DNA of 64,000 nt from Chersky-840 sp963794615 (GCA_963794615.1 CAWCEP010000006.1:372001-436000); one strand, 5' to 3'; counted from the stretch's first letter, positions 1 through 9,257 are shown. A program made the numbers and translations. Notes: a model not told the origin generated them from the letters alone.

Positions 1-1
1 G

Positions 2-475
2 ATCCAGAGCGCCCTGGAGGATTCGGGGCTCGACCCGACCGCACTGATCCTCGAGATGACCGAGACCACCCTGATGCGTGACTCCTATGAGTCGGCGCTG
101 CGCCTCCGGGCCCTCAAGGACCTCGGGATCCGCCTCGCCATCGACGACTTCGGCACCGGGTACTCGTCGCTGGCGTATCTCCAGCAATTCCCGGTGGACA
201 TTCTCAAGATCGACCGGTCGTTCATGCTCGGGCCCGCCCCCGACCGGGCCAGCACCGCGCTCGTGCACGCGCTCATCGAGCTCGGCACGGCGTTGGGCCT
301 CAGGACGGTGGCCGAGGGGATCGAGACCGTCGACCAACTGACCCGGTTGAAGCAGGAGGGCTGCGACGCTGGGCAGGGCTTCTACTTCAGCCGTCCTCTC
401 GAGCCTGAGGATGCACGACGGTTCCTCGCCGCCGCCACCACCGCCGAGGCCGTGCCGGTGGCGCTCGCGCGGTAG
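2..475 (+). CDS. EAL-domain c-di-GMP phosphodiesterase, C-terminal part
   Basis: This is the C-terminal part of a cyclic-di-GMP phosphodiesterase; its start lies outside the window. The reading frame is open from base 2. The visible part carries late EAL signatures in order: LEMTET, AIDDFGTGYSSL with the two metal-binding aspartates, LKIDRSF with the catalytic lysine, AEGIET, and GQGFYFSRPL. All active-site positions in this half are intact, so the domain looks catalytically competent. Whether a GGDEF or sensor domain precedes it cannot be seen. A second EAL protein lies at 32302-34131. Confidence 0.93.
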   Translation: MQSALEDSGLDPTALILEMTETTLMRDSYESALRLRALKDLGIRLAIDDFGTGYSSLAYLQQFPVDILKIDRSFMLGPAPDRASTALVHALIELGTALGLRTVAEGIETVDQLTRLKQEGCDAGQGFYFSRPLEPEDARRFLAAATTAEAVPVALAR

Positions 476-534
476 CCCGCCGGCGTCGCTCGACGCTCCG
501 GCCGGGCCGGGGTCAGGGGACGTCGGGGCCCGGG

Positions 535-1806
535 TCAGGAGATGGTGAGGGTCAACCTCGTCGCCACGCGGTGCTGGGTCGGGGGCCTCCCCGTGACCCT
601 GACCTTTAGGTCGAGCACCGTCACGGTGACCACGAAGTGCCCGCTGCTCCTCGGTGTGCCCGAGATCACCCCGGTCGTTGGATCGATCGCAAGACCCCGG
701 GGCAGCCGGGCCAACCATTTGTAGGGAGGATTGCCCCCGCTGGCCGCCAGGGTGTCCGAGTAGGAGTGGTGCGCCGTCCCCGCCGGAAGCGAAGTGGTCG
801 TGATGGCCAACGGGGGCGGGAGGGTGAGTGCGTCACCGACCCCGTCGACAGCCACACAGAAATAAGCCGTCGGGCACGACACCGACTTCAGCGCATTGGT
901 GGAATCGATGCTGTCGGGGCTCGTCCACGTCGTGCCGTCGTAGGTGAGCGCATCGCCGTGATCGTCGACCGCCGCGCAGAACGAGGTGATGGTGCACCGT
1001 ACCGAGTCGAGGGCGTGGCCGGTGTCGATGGCGGTCGGGCTCGTCCACGTCGTGCCGTCGTAGGTGAGCGCATTGCCGTGATCGTCGACGGCGACGCAGA
1101 ACGTCGGTGCCGCGCACGACACCGACGTCAGCGTGCTCCCGGCGTCGATACTCACCGGGCTCGTCCACGTCGTGCCGTCGTAGGTGAGCGCATCGGTGCT
1201 GCCGTCGACCGCCGCGCAGAAGCTCACCGTCGGGCACGCCACCGCGACCACGGCGTGACCACTGTCGACGAGGGTGGGGCTCGTCCACGTCGTGCCGTTG
1301 TAGGTGAGCGCATTTCCGTCCACGTCGACCGCCGCGCAGAACTTGACCTTCGGACACGACACCGCCGCGAGCGCGACGCTGGCGTCGATGTCCACGACGG
1401 TGGACCACTTCCCACCGACATAGCGCTTCTCATTCCCCACCCCGTCGACGGCCATGCAGAAAAGGGTGGTGGCACAGGACACCGAGGAGAGCCCACCATG
1501 GCCGGCGTCGATGAGGTTGGGCGCCGCCCACGTGTTGTTGCGTTTGTGGACGACGGCGTTCCCTTACCCGTCGACGGCGATACAGAACTTGACCGTTGGG
1601 CACGACACCGAGGTGAGCACGCCGCCGGAGTCCAGGACCGTGGGGGTGGACCATGCGCCCGAGGCCGATGCGGCGTTCCCGGTCCCGGTGGCGACGACGA
1701 TGGTCCCTGTCGCGATGGCCGCCGCCAGCGCCACCCGGGGCCCTCGACGCCACCGGCGGGAGTCGGCCCGAGGCACCCGGTGCACGGGGCGCAATCCCTT
1801 CACCAT
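535..1806 (-). pseudogene. Secreted repeat protein with Ig-like C-terminal domain, interrupted by in-frame TAA
   Basis: From ATG 1806 (preceded by a G run) the frame encodes a basic N terminus and a hydrophobic segment rich in Ala, Ile and Val, as in a signal peptide ending near NAASA. It continues into about seven repeats of roughly 40 residues with the pattern SVSC..xFCxAVDxxGxALTYxGTTWTSP. After the repeats comes a putative Ig-like domain (LPAGTAHHSYSDTLAASGG through GLAIDPTTGVISGTP), typical of secreted actinobacterial proteins. A TAA at 1564-1566 sits inside the first repeat, right after the AVDG motif where other repeats have a residue such as V, D or H; the frame is unbroken on both sides. 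So either the gene is inactivated, or one base is wrong (for example TAC read as TAA), or the stop is read through. Function unknown, likely extracellular. Confidence 0.6.
917..1313. repeat. 120-bp tandem repeat inside the repeat-protein gene
   Basis: A 37-base core (beginning gggctcgtccacgtcgtgcc) recurs at 917, 1037, 1157 and 1277, exactly 120 bp apart, with one mismatch in the last copy. More diverged copies extend to about 1500. The period equals 40 codons and matches the protein repeat. The near-identity at DNA level suggests recent duplication or gene conversion between units. Confidence 0.9.
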
Positions 1807-1963
1807 GGTCGTACCCCCCATCAGTAGCGCCGTCTCGCCGCGTCTACCTCGTAAAGACGGTACCGGCCCGAGCGGTTTCGGGCATCGGCCCTGCTGGCCC
1901 GGGCCGGTGGCGCTCACGGCGCGCGCCGATGGGGCCGTCGTCAGCGCCCGGCACCGGCCCCGG

Positions 1964-3103
1964 TCAGAGCCAGTCCTTGCGCCGGAACAGGACGTAGAGC
2001 CCCAGCGCGCACACCACGATCAGCGCCGCCGAGGTGATGAGCCCCGAATCCCTGCCGAAGCCGGGATAAGGCACGTTCTGGCCGTACCACCCGGTGATGG
2101 CCGTCGGCACGGCGATGATCGCCGCCCAGCTGGTCACCTTCTTCATGATCAGGTTCATGCGGTTGCCCTGCTCGGTCAGGTTGGTCTCGACGATGGTGGT
2201 GACGAGATCCCGCAGCGACTCGGTCCACTCCGTGGCCCGGATGACATGGTCGTAGATGTCGCGGTAGTACGGCGCCATGGGCTCGGTCACGATGCCGAGG
2301 TCCTGACGGAGCAGGCTGTTGACCACCTCCCGCATGGGCAGCGTGATGCGCCGCAGCAGCACCAGGCTCTTGCGGAGCTGGAAGGACCTGCGCTGCACGT
2401 ACTCGATCGCACCCCGGCGGGCGTCGAAGAGCTCGTCCTCGGTCGCCTCGACCGCCTCGTCGAGCGACTCCACGGCCCGGAAGTGCCCGTCGACGAGATA
2501 GTCGAGGAGTCCGTAGAGAAGGAACGACACCCCGCAGTGGGCCAGATCGTCGGACGCGTCCCAGCGCTCGACCACGGGGTCGATGTCGAAGGCGGGGTCC
2601 TTGCGGACGGTGATGAGGGCCTTGGGGGTGATGAACACCGAGATCTCGTGGGAGACCAGCTCGCCCGTCGTCACGTCGAGCAGGGCCGAATGGGCCGACA
2701 TGAACAGATGGGTCTTGTAGCGGTCGATCTTGGTGCGCTGGGTCTCGTCGAGAGCGTCCTCGATGGCGAGCGAGTGGAGCCCGAACTCGGTCCCGATGAC
2801 GCCGAGCTGCTCGTGGTCGGGCTCGCACAGGTCGAGCCACACCACGCAGGCGGTGCCGTCCTCGAGATGGTCCGAGATCTCGTCGACCGGGAAGTTCTCC
2901 TTGACCAGCGCGCCGTCCCGGTAGAGACGGGTGCGGACGCCGCTCTCGGCGCGACCCGTGTCGACGGTCTGCCGAGGGACGACGACGGAGGCGGCGGGGA
3001 CGCCCATGTCGACCTGGGCCAGCCCCCGGTGCAGGTGACCGGGAACGAGGGCCCGGTCCGTCTTCGCCCCCGCCGAGCCCGACGGGTCCCGTTTCCGATC
3101 CAT
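1964..3103 (-). CDS. CorA-family divalent cation transporter
   Basis: Predicted 379-residue Mg2+/Co2+ channel of the CorA (MIT) superfamily. A long soluble N-terminal funnel domain (including WLDLCEPDHEQLGVIGTEF) and a helical stalk precede two C-terminal membrane segments. The end has the family layout: first membrane segment VTSWAAIIAVPTAITGWYGQN, a short periplasmic loop, a second segment, and the basic tail RRKDW. The signature loop reads YGQN where most CorA proteins have YGMN, so the filter methionine is replaced by glutamine. ATG 3103 is chosen because GGAGG lies six bases upstream; an ATG at 3157 is in frame but lacks such a site. The gene is divergent from the MarR gene at 3181. Confidence 0.88.
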   Translation of the reverse strand: MDRKRDPSGSAGAKTDRALVPGHLHRGLAQVDMGVPAASVVVPRQTVDTGRAESGVRTRLYRDGALVKENFPVDEISDHLEDGTACVVWLDLCEPDHEQLGVIGTEFGLHSLAIEDALDETQRTKIDRYKTHLFMSAHSALLDVTTGELVSHEISVFITPKALITVRKDPAFDIDPVVERWDASDDLAHCGVSFLLYGLLDYLVDGHFRAVESLDEAVEATEDELFDARRGAIEYVQRRSFQLRKSLVLLRRITLPMREVVNSLLRQDLGIVTEPMAPYYRDIYDHVIRATEWTESLRDLVTTIVETNLTEQGNRMNLIMKKVTSWAAIIAVPTAITGWYGQNVPYPGFGRDSGLITSAALIVVCALGLYVLFRRKDWL

Positions 3104-3160
3104 GGAGGCCTCCGCTCCGGCTCCGTCCCGACCGATGGGGCCCGGACCGGTCGCCACCGC

Positions 3161-3179
3161 TCGTTAGATAGTCTAACGA
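3161..3179. promoter_or_regulatory. MarR-type operator palindrome
   Basis: A perfect inverted repeat, TCGTTAGA-tag-TCTAACGA (8-bp arms, 3-bp spacer), ends two bases before the start codon of the MarR gene. It lies in the 77-bp divergent region between corA and marR. Size and symmetry fit a MarR dimer site and suggest autoregulation of the marR-exporter operon. Its position implies a leaderless or nearly leaderless transcript. Confidence 0.7.
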
Positions 3180-3180
3180 T

Positions 3181-3738
3181 ATGCGGGTGGAGCCTGAGAA
3201 CCAGGGAGGGACGGCCGCGGCTGTGGTCGGCACCGGGACGCACGAGCCCGGATCCTTCGGCCGCGCTGCGGCGTGGCTTTCCAAGCAGGTCGAACTGGCG
3301 CTCACCGGCGTGGAGCTGTCCCTACCCCAGTACCGGGTCCTGGGGCTCCTGGGTGAGGGGGTCTCGTTCCCCTCGGCGCTGGCCGAGCGCCTGACGGTGC
3401 GGCGCCCCACGGTCACCGCCGTGGTCGACGGGCTCGAGATCCGGGGCCTCGTGCACCGCACCCCCGGCGACCTCGACAGGCGGAGCGTGACCCACACCCT
3501 CACCCTCGACGGCCGACACCTCCTCGACCGGGCCAATGCCGCCGTCGACGCCCGCCTCACCGACATCGCCTCGTGTCTCGGCGATCCCGCCCTCACCCAC
3601 CAGGCCCTCGACGCCTTGGTGCTGTGGCGCGGCGCCATGCGCGCCTATCACGCCGCACAAGTAGAGAACGCGGTAACGGCAGGGAACGCGGCGGCGGCGA
3701 CCCAATCCTCCCATCGGGCGGGAGAGCCGAGCCCATGA
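3181..3738 (+). CDS. MarR-family transcriptional regulator
   Basis: A 185-residue winged-helix repressor. After an N-terminal extension of about 27 residues come the dimerisation helix (AAWLSKQVELALTG), the helix-turn-helix with the typical LTVRRPTVTAVVDGLEIRG recognition region, and the wing containing DLDRRSVTHTLTLDG. The ATG follows the palindrome at 3161-3179 directly. The stop codon overlaps the ATG of the first exporter gene (ATGA), so the three genes 3181-7654 form a translationally coupled operon. The regulator most likely represses its own operon and is released by an exporter substrate; the ligand cannot be told from sequence. Confidence 0.93.
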   Translation: MRVEPENQGGTAAAVVGTGTHEPGSFGRAAAWLSKQVELALTGVELSLPQYRVLGLLGEGVSFPSALAERLTVRRPTVTAVVDGLEIRGLVHRTPGDLDRRSVTHTLTLDGRHLLDRANAAVDARLTDIASCLGDPALTHQALDALVLWRGAMRAYHAAQVENAVTAGNAAAATQSSHRAGEPSP

Positions 3739-5705
3739 GCACGACAAGCGAGTGGGAGGCGGGACCCACGCCGGTCGACGCCGCCGCGCTGGGATTGTCG
3801 GCTGCCGCGGTCACCGAGGTCGATCGCTACGGCGCGCCCCGGGGCTCGGTCGATCCCGACAAGACCAAGACGTGGTTGCGCCGCGCCATGCCCATCCTGC
3901 GCGCCCATCGGGGGATCTTCATCTCGTCGCTCGTGCTCTCCTTCGTGGGGCTCGTGCTCCAGGTGCAGATCCCCGACCTGCTGAACCACGCCATCGACAA
4001 CTCGGTCCAGCACCACACCGTGCCGCTGCACTTCTACGTGTGGTGGATCCTCGGGCTCGGATTGGCCGGCGGTGTGGCCGGCTACATCTCGCGCCTCTTC
4101 CTCTTCCGCACCGCGTACGAGATCGAATACGACCTGCGCACCCTCATCTACGAGCACCTGACCCGGATGTCGTTCCCCTTCTACGACCGGGTGCAGTCGG
4201 GCCAGCTCATCTCGCGTGCCAACTCCGACATCCGCTCCGTGCAGATGTACATGACCTTCGCCCCCATGATCCTGGTGCAGTGCAGCATCGCCGTCGTCGC
4301 CTTTGGCTTCATGTTGTCGATCGACGTGCCCCTGGCCTTCGTGGCCATGGTCACCATGCCCTTCGTGTTCATCGTCGGGCACCGCATGCGCAAGTCCATG
4401 TTCCCCGTGTCGTGGCTGATCCAGGCCCGCCTGGCCGACGTGGCCACCATCGTCGACGAGAACGTGAACGGCGTCCGGGTGGTGCGTTCCTTCGCGGCGG
4501 AGAACGAACAGCTGCGGACGCTGGCCAAGGCGGCGGACAAGGTCCAGTGGGGATACGTCAAAGACGCCGACCTGCGCGCCCGCTGGACACCGGCGGTACA
4601 GAACCTCCCCCAGGTGGGTCTGGCTCTGGTCCTCGGGTTCGGCGGTTACATGGTGATCCACGGCACCCTCGGCCTCGGCGCCATCTTGGCCTTCAACTCC
4701 TATCTCCTCATGCTCCAGGCGCCCTTCATGATGCTGGGCATGATCATCATGATGGGCCAGCGCGCCGCGGCGTCGGCCGAACGCATCTACGAGATCCTCG
4801 ACGAGCAGCCCACGATCGTCGATCGACCCGGTGCGGTGGACCTCGTCGACTCCACGGGGGACATTCGCTTCGAGAAGGTGGGGTTCTCGTACGGACCCGG
4901 CCTCCCCATGGTCCTCTCCGATCTCGATCTCCATCTCCGACCCGGCGAGACGGTGGCGCTGGTGGGGCGCACGGGCTCGGGAAAGTCGACCGTGGCCCGT
5001 CTCATCCCGCGCTTCTACGACGTCACCGAGGGCAGATTCCTCGTGGACGGCCACGACGTCCGTGACATCACGATCGAGAGTCTGAGGGCCAACGTCGGTG
5101 TCGTGCTCGACGACGCCTTCCTGTTCTCGGTGTCGATCCGGGACAACATCGCCTATGGACGGCCTGACGCCGACATCGCCGATGTGGAGGCAGCCGCGCG
5201 CGCCGCCGGGGCCGACGCGTTCATCCGGGAATTGCCCATGGGGTACGACACGGTGGTGGGCGAACGCGGTTACACCCTGTCGGGGGGCCAGCGCCAGCGC
5301 ATCACGATCGCCCGGACCTTGCTTGTCAACCCGCCCATTCTGGTGCTCGACGATGCCACCAGCGCCATCGACGTCCAGGTGGAGCAGCAGATCCACGACG
5401 CACTGCGTGTCCTCATGGAGGGACGGACCACCCTGATCGTCGCGCACCGACTCTCGACCATCAGCCTGGCCGATCGCGTCGTCCTTCTCGAAGACGGGCG
5501 GATCGTCGCCGACGGCACGCACACCGAGCTCCTCGAGACCACCCCGCACTATGCCGAGGTCCTGGCCCAGGTCGAGCCGGAGGCGGCCGCCGCCCTCGGC
5601 GTCACCGATCCGAGCGCCTCGAGCGCGATCCCGTCCGACACCAACGGCGCGGGGACGACCGGCGTCGAGACGAGCGGGTCGCGATCGAGGAACGGAGCGC
5701 ACTGA
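3735..5705 (+). CDS. ABC exporter half-transporter A (degenerate-site Walker B)
   Basis: A 656-residue exporter subunit with an N-terminal six-helix membrane domain (about residues 50-340) followed by an ATPase domain. Motifs: Walker A GRTGSGKS near residue 410, signature LSGGQ near 515, Walker B ILVLDDATS near 537, switch histidine in AHRLS. Walker B ends in DD instead of DE, so the catalytic glutamate is replaced by aspartate. The partner encoded next has the complementary change (non-canonical signature). This is the pattern of heterodimeric exporters with one weak and one active ATP site, such as TM287/288 and BmrCD. ATG 3735 overlaps the marR stop. The Ser/Thr-rich tail after about residue 620 looks disordered. 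Confidence 0.94.
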   Translation: MSTTSEWEAGPTPVDAAALGLSAAAVTEVDRYGAPRGSVDPDKTKTWLRRAMPILRAHRGIFISSLVLSFVGLVLQVQIPDLLNHAIDNSVQHHTVPLHFYVWWILGLGLAGGVAGYISRLFLFRTAYEIEYDLRTLIYEHLTRMSFPFYDRVQSGQLISRANSDIRSVQMYMTFAPMILVQCSIAVVAFGFMLSIDVPLAFVAMVTMPFVFIVGHRMRKSMFPVSWLIQARLADVATIVDENVNGVRVVRSFAAENEQLRTLAKAADKVQWGYVKDADLRARWTPAVQNLPQVGLALVLGFGGYMVIHGTLGLGAILAFNSYLLMLQAPFMMLGMIIMMGQRAAASAERIYEILDEQPTIVDRPGAVDLVDSTGDIRFEKVGFSYGPGLPMVLSDLDLHLRPGETVALVGRTGSGKSTVARLIPRFYDVTEGRFLVDGHDVRDITIESLRANVGVVLDDAFLFSVSIRDNIAYGRPDADIADVEAAARAAGADAFIRELPMGYDTVVGERGYTLSGGQRQRITIARTLLVNPPILVLDDATSAIDVQVEQQIHDALRVLMEGRTTLIVAHRLSTISLADRVVLLEDGRIVADGTHTELLETTPHYAEVLAQVEPEAAAALGVTDPSASSAIPSDTNGAGTTGVETSGSRSRNGAH

Positions 5706-7654
5706 TGGGCTTCGGCGGGTGGGGGGGAGGACCCATGTTCGGGGGCGGCGGGCGCCCCGGCGCGCCTGCCGCCGCGGGGCTGCCGTTCGGGGGCATCCCG
5801 TCCGAGCTCCAAGACGGAGTGGATGCGCTCCTGGCCGACGAGCCCGACCACGGCGAGCCCGAGGTCGTCTTCTCCCAGCACCAGAGCGCCAAGGAGAGGC
5901 GCCGGCTCAGCCTGTGGGGACTCCTTCTCGAGTACCCGCGCATGTTGGTGGTGTCCACCGTCCTGATCGTGGTCACCAGCGTGGCGCTCCAAGCCGGCCC
6001 CAAGCTCACCGAGCTCGCCATCGACAAGGGAATGGTGCCCGGTCATCGTCACCTGAGCGTGGTGCTCTGGCTGGCCGCCCTCTATCTCGCCTTCGTGGGA
6101 TTCACCTCGGTCACCCAACGGGCCTTGGTGAGGGTCACGGGCCGGCTGGCGGCAGGGGTCATGAATGACCTCAGGGTCAAGGTGTTCTCCCACCTCCAGC
6201 GCCTGTCGCTGGACTTCTTCACCGCCGAGAAGGCGGGGGTCGTCATGACCCGCATGACCAGCGACATCGAGAACCTCCAGCAGTTGCTCCAAGACGGCCT
6301 GGCTCAATTCGCGATCCAGGGCCTCACCATGATCGTCATCACGGTCATCCTCTTCACGACCAACGTGAAGCTCGCCTTCATCACGGTGGTGCTGGTGGTC
6401 CCCGCCCTCGTCGGCATGTCGTTGTGGTTCCGGGTCGCGTCCGAACGCGGCTACGACCGCGTGCGCGACGGGATCGCCAACGTGATGGCCGATCTGTCCG
6501 AGAGCCTGCACGGCGTACGGGTCGTCACCGCTCACAACCGCCAGCGGTTCAACATCGTCCACCACCGCAACGTGGTGGGCGAGTACCGCGACGCCAACAT
6601 CTACACCGCGCAGATCAATGCCATCTACGGCCCGGGCACGCAGCTGCTGGGGTGGTTGGGACAGGCCGCCCTCCTCGGGATCGGTGGCGACATGGTGGTG
6701 AGCCACTCGCTCAGCCCCGGCGCGCTGATCGCATTCTTCTTGTACCTGAACCGCTTCTTTGCCCCCATCCAGCTCCTGGTCCAGCAGTACAACAGCTTCC
6801 AACAGGGCCAGGCCTCGGTGCTCAAGCTGCGCACCCTGCTCGGGACCGAGCCCACCGTCACCGAGGCACCCGACGCCGTGGAGCTCCCCGCCATCGAGGG
6901 CGAGATCGTCTTCGACGACGTGACCTTCGGCTACGACCCCGACGTGCCCGTGCTGCGCGACGTCAATCTCCGCATCGCGCCCGGGGAGACGGTGGCCTTC
7001 GTGGGCCCCACCGGTGCCGGCAAGTCCACCCTGGCCAAGTTGATCACTCGCTTCTACGACCCCACCTCGGGTCACGTGCTCATCGACGGCCACGACATCG
7101 AGGGCGTGACCTTGGATTCGCTGCGCCGCCAGCTCGGCGTCGTCCCCCAGGAGCCGTTCCTGTTCGCCGGCACCATCCGCGACAACCTGGCCTTCGCCCG
7201 GCCCTCGGCGTCCGACGCCGAGGTCGAAGAGGCGATCCGCGCCGTGGGGCTCACCGAGTTGGTCGAGCGGTTGCCCGACGGGGTCGACACCATCGTCCAC
7301 GAACGGGGCCAGTCCCTGTCGTCGGGCGAACGCCAGCTCATCGCCCTGGGGCGGGCGTTCCTGGCCCATCCCCGCGTCCTCGTCCTGGACGAGGCCACCT
7401 CCAACCTCGATCTGCAGTCCGAGACGCGCGTTGAAGCCGCGCTCGACGTGCTGCTCGAGGCGCGCACGGCCGTGCTCATCGCCCACCGCCTGTCGACCGC
7501 CATGAAGGCGGACCGGATCGTGGTCGTCGACGAGGGTCGCATCGTCGAAGCCGGGTCCCACGGCGAGCTCGTGGCCCGACAGGGCCGCTATGCCGAGATG
7601 TACGCGGCGTGGGTCAGCCAGTCCGAGCACAGCGCCGAGGCCCCTGCCACGTAG
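5705..7654 (+). CDS. ABC exporter half-transporter B (active-site Walker B, degenerate signature)
   Basis: A 649-residue partner of the preceding subunit; its ATG shares one base with that gene's TGA. A Gly/Pro-rich N terminus of about 50 residues precedes the membrane domain, then the ATPase domain: Walker A GPTGAGKS near residue 434, signature LSSGERQ near 537 in place of LSGGQ, Walker B VLDEATSNLD with the catalytic glutamate, and switch histidine AHRLS. In a heterodimer this subunit's Walker motifs pair with the canonical LSGGQ of subunit A (active site), while its own LSSGE pairs with the DD Walker B of A (degenerate site). Probable role is lipid or drug export under MarR control; substrate unknown. 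Confidence 0.94.
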   Translation: MGFGGWGGGPMFGGGGRPGAPAAAGLPFGGIPSELQDGVDALLADEPDHGEPEVVFSQHQSAKERRRLSLWGLLLEYPRMLVVSTVLIVVTSVALQAGPKLTELAIDKGMVPGHRHLSVVLWLAALYLAFVGFTSVTQRALVRVTGRLAAGVMNDLRVKVFSHLQRLSLDFFTAEKAGVVMTRMTSDIENLQQLLQDGLAQFAIQGLTMIVITVILFTTNVKLAFITVVLVVPALVGMSLWFRVASERGYDRVRDGIANVMADLSESLHGVRVVTAHNRQRFNIVHHRNVVGEYRDANIYTAQINAIYGPGTQLLGWLGQAALLGIGGDMVVSHSLSPGALIAFFLYLNRFFAPIQLLVQQYNSFQQGQASVLKLRTLLGTEPTVTEAPDAVELPAIEGEIVFDDVTFGYDPDVPVLRDVNLRIAPGETVAFVGPTGAGKSTLAKLITRFYDPTSGHVLIDGHDIEGVTLDSLRRQLGVVPQEPFLFAGTIRDNLAFARPSASDAEVEEAIRAVGLTELVERLPDGVDTIVHERGQSLSSGERQLIALGRAFLAHPRVLVLDEATSNLDLQSETRVEAALDVLLEARTAVLIAHRLSTAMKADRIVVVDEGRIVEAGSHGELVARQGRYAEMYAAWVSQSEHSAEAPAT

Positions 7655-7704
7655 GGACAGAACGGCTGTGGCCCCGACGTCGGGTCCGGCCGTACGCTCG
7701 GCAG

Positions 7705-8070
7705 ATGGCTCTGCGGCTCTACCACATCGTCATCGACGCGCACGACCCCGCTGCGCTCGCCCGCTTCTGGGCCGCGGTCCTCGGCCACGACATCCTCGAC
7801 GAGGACGACGTGGGGGCCATCGTGGGGGCCGACGAACGCTCCTATCCAGGCCTGTGCTTCCTGGCCGTTCCCGACACCAAGGTCACCAAGAACCGGCTGC
7901 ACATCGATCTCGACCCCGACGACCACGACGCCGAGGTCGAGCGGTTGCTCGCCCTGGGGGCGGTCCGGGTCGACGTGGGCCAGGCCCCCGACGTGACCTG
8001 GGAGGTCCTCGCCGACCCCGAAGGGAACGAGTTCTGCGTGCTGGCCCCCCGCCGCACGCTGATCGATTGA
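7705..8070 (+). CDS. VOC-superfamily (glyoxalase-like) protein
   Basis: A 121-residue protein of the vicinal-oxygen-chelate fold, close to the Glyoxalase_6-like group. It has one beta-alpha-beta unit beginning LYHIVIDAHDPAALARFWAAVLG and a second ending with the family pattern VLADPEGNEFCVL. NRLHIDLDPDD holds a potential metal-ligand histidine. These proteins serve as dioxygenases, isomerases or resistance proteins, and no substrate can be assigned. It starts 50 bp after the ABC operon and may be read through from it; an FAD oxidoreductase follows after 19 bp. Confidence 0.85.
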   Translation: MALRLYHIVIDAHDPAALARFWAAVLGHDILDEDDVGAIVGADERSYPGLCFLAVPDTKVTKNRLHIDLDPDDHDAEVERLLALGAVRVDVGQAPDVTWEVLADPEGNEFCVLAPRRTLID

Positions 8071-8089
8071 CCCCGATGGGGGCGCCCCG

Positions 8090-9253
8090 GTGAGCGCAGG
8101 CTCGTCGGTCGACGTCGCCGTCGTCGGGGGCGGACTGGTGGGAACGGCGGCTGCGTACGAGCTGGCGTGTGCGGGTGCGTCGGTGGCCCTCATCGACGCC
8201 TCGCTCCCGGGGCGGGCGTCGGACGCCGGCGCGGGCATCATCTCGCCCGAGACCTTCCCCGAGCCCGACGCGCCGTGGTTCGAATTCGGCATGGCCGCGG
8301 CCCAGTACCTGCGGTCCCTCGTCGCCCGGTTGGCCGAGGACGGTACCGACCCGGGTCCCGCCGCCTTCGCCGAATGCGGGTCGCTGGTGGTGGCATTGGC
8401 CGAGCACGAAGATCCCTGGTTCGCCGAGGTCCAGGCGGTGGTGGCAAGCCGGAGCCCCGACGTCGCCGAGATACCCGTCGACGATGCGCGGGCTATGTTC
8501 CCGGCGCTGGGCCGGTTGTGGCGGTCCCTCTACAGCCCGTCGGCGGCCCGAGTCGACGGGCGGAGGTTGGGCGAGGCCCTCCGCGTCGCCGCTCAGCGGC
8601 GCGGCGCCACGATCGTGTCGATGGAAGCGACCGGCGTCGACCGGCGCGCCGACCGCGTCGTCGCGGTGCGGGGCGCCGACGCCGTGATTCCCTGCGGCGC
8701 CCTCGTGTGGGCGGGCGGGGCGTGGTCGGAGAAGGCGACGGGATGGCTCGGGGCGGCCCTGCCGGTGACACCCACCAAGGGCCAGATCGTCCACGTCGCG
8801 TTGCCCGACGGGGGTGCCGCCGGTGGTGGTGGCGGCGCGGGAACCGCCACCGACCGGTGGCCGATCGTACAACCGATCTTGAACTTCTACCTGGTCCCGT
8901 GGCCGGGCGGGCGCGTGGTGTGCGGAGGCACGTTCGAGCCCGGGGCCGGCTTCGACGTCCGGCCCACCGCCGGCGGCGTACGCGACCTGTTGCGGGAATG
9001 CCTTGTGATCGCCCCGGGACTGGCGGACGCCACCGTGGCCGAGATCAGGGTGGGGCTGCGCCCCACCAGCGCCGACGATCGACCCCTGCTCGGCCCGGTA
9101 CCCGGAACGGCCAACCTGCACGTGTGCACCGGCCACGGCGCCAACGGGCTCCTGCTCGGACCGTACTCGGCCGCCCTGGTCGCCGCCGGGGCGCTCGAGG
9201 CCACGCCCGGGACGGTGATGCCCTACAGCACGGCGCGATTCGGCGCGCCGTAG
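8090..9253 (+). CDS. FAD-dependent oxidoreductase of the DAO family
   Basis: A 387-residue flavoprotein related to D-amino-acid oxidase, glycine oxidase and sarcosine oxidase. The N-terminal Rossmann motif is VAVVGGGLVGTAAAYELA, followed by an acidic strand end (VALID) that binds the FAD ribose. A late FAD-contact region reads VGLRPTSADDRPLLGPVPG and then GHGANGLLLGPYSA, a hallmark order in DAO proteins. Start GTG 8090 lies shortly after the VOC gene, so the two are probably co-transcribed. Likely oxidises a small amine or amino acid; substrate not predictable. Confidence 0.88.
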   Translation: MSAGSSVDVAVVGGGLVGTAAAYELACAGASVALIDASLPGRASDAGAGIISPETFPEPDAPWFEFGMAAAQYLRSLVARLAEDGTDPGPAAFAECGSLVVALAEHEDPWFAEVQAVVASRSPDVAEIPVDDARAMFPALGRLWRSLYSPSAARVDGRRLGEALRVAAQRRGATIVSMEATGVDRRADRVVAVRGADAVIPCGALVWAGGAWSEKATGWLGAALPVTPTKGQIVHVALPDGGAAGGGGGAGTATDRWPIVQPILNFYLVPWPGGRVVCGGTFEPGAGFDVRPTAGGVRDLLRECLVIAPGLADATVAEIRVGLRPTSADDRPLLGPVPGTANLHVCTGHGANGLLLGPYSAALVAAGALEATPGTVMPYSTARFGAP

Positions 9254-9257
9254 TCCA

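Noticed and set aside
917..1313. CRISPR-like array because of exact 120-bp spacing
   Set aside because: The repeats are coding, the spacing is 40 codons, and the spacers are also similar to each other.
5549..7630. Very long open frames antisense to the ABC exporter, kinase and dehydrogenase genes
   Set aside because: Their products are His/Asp/Gly/Arg-rich low-complexity shadows, as expected opposite GC-rich codons; the sense frames have full domain matches.
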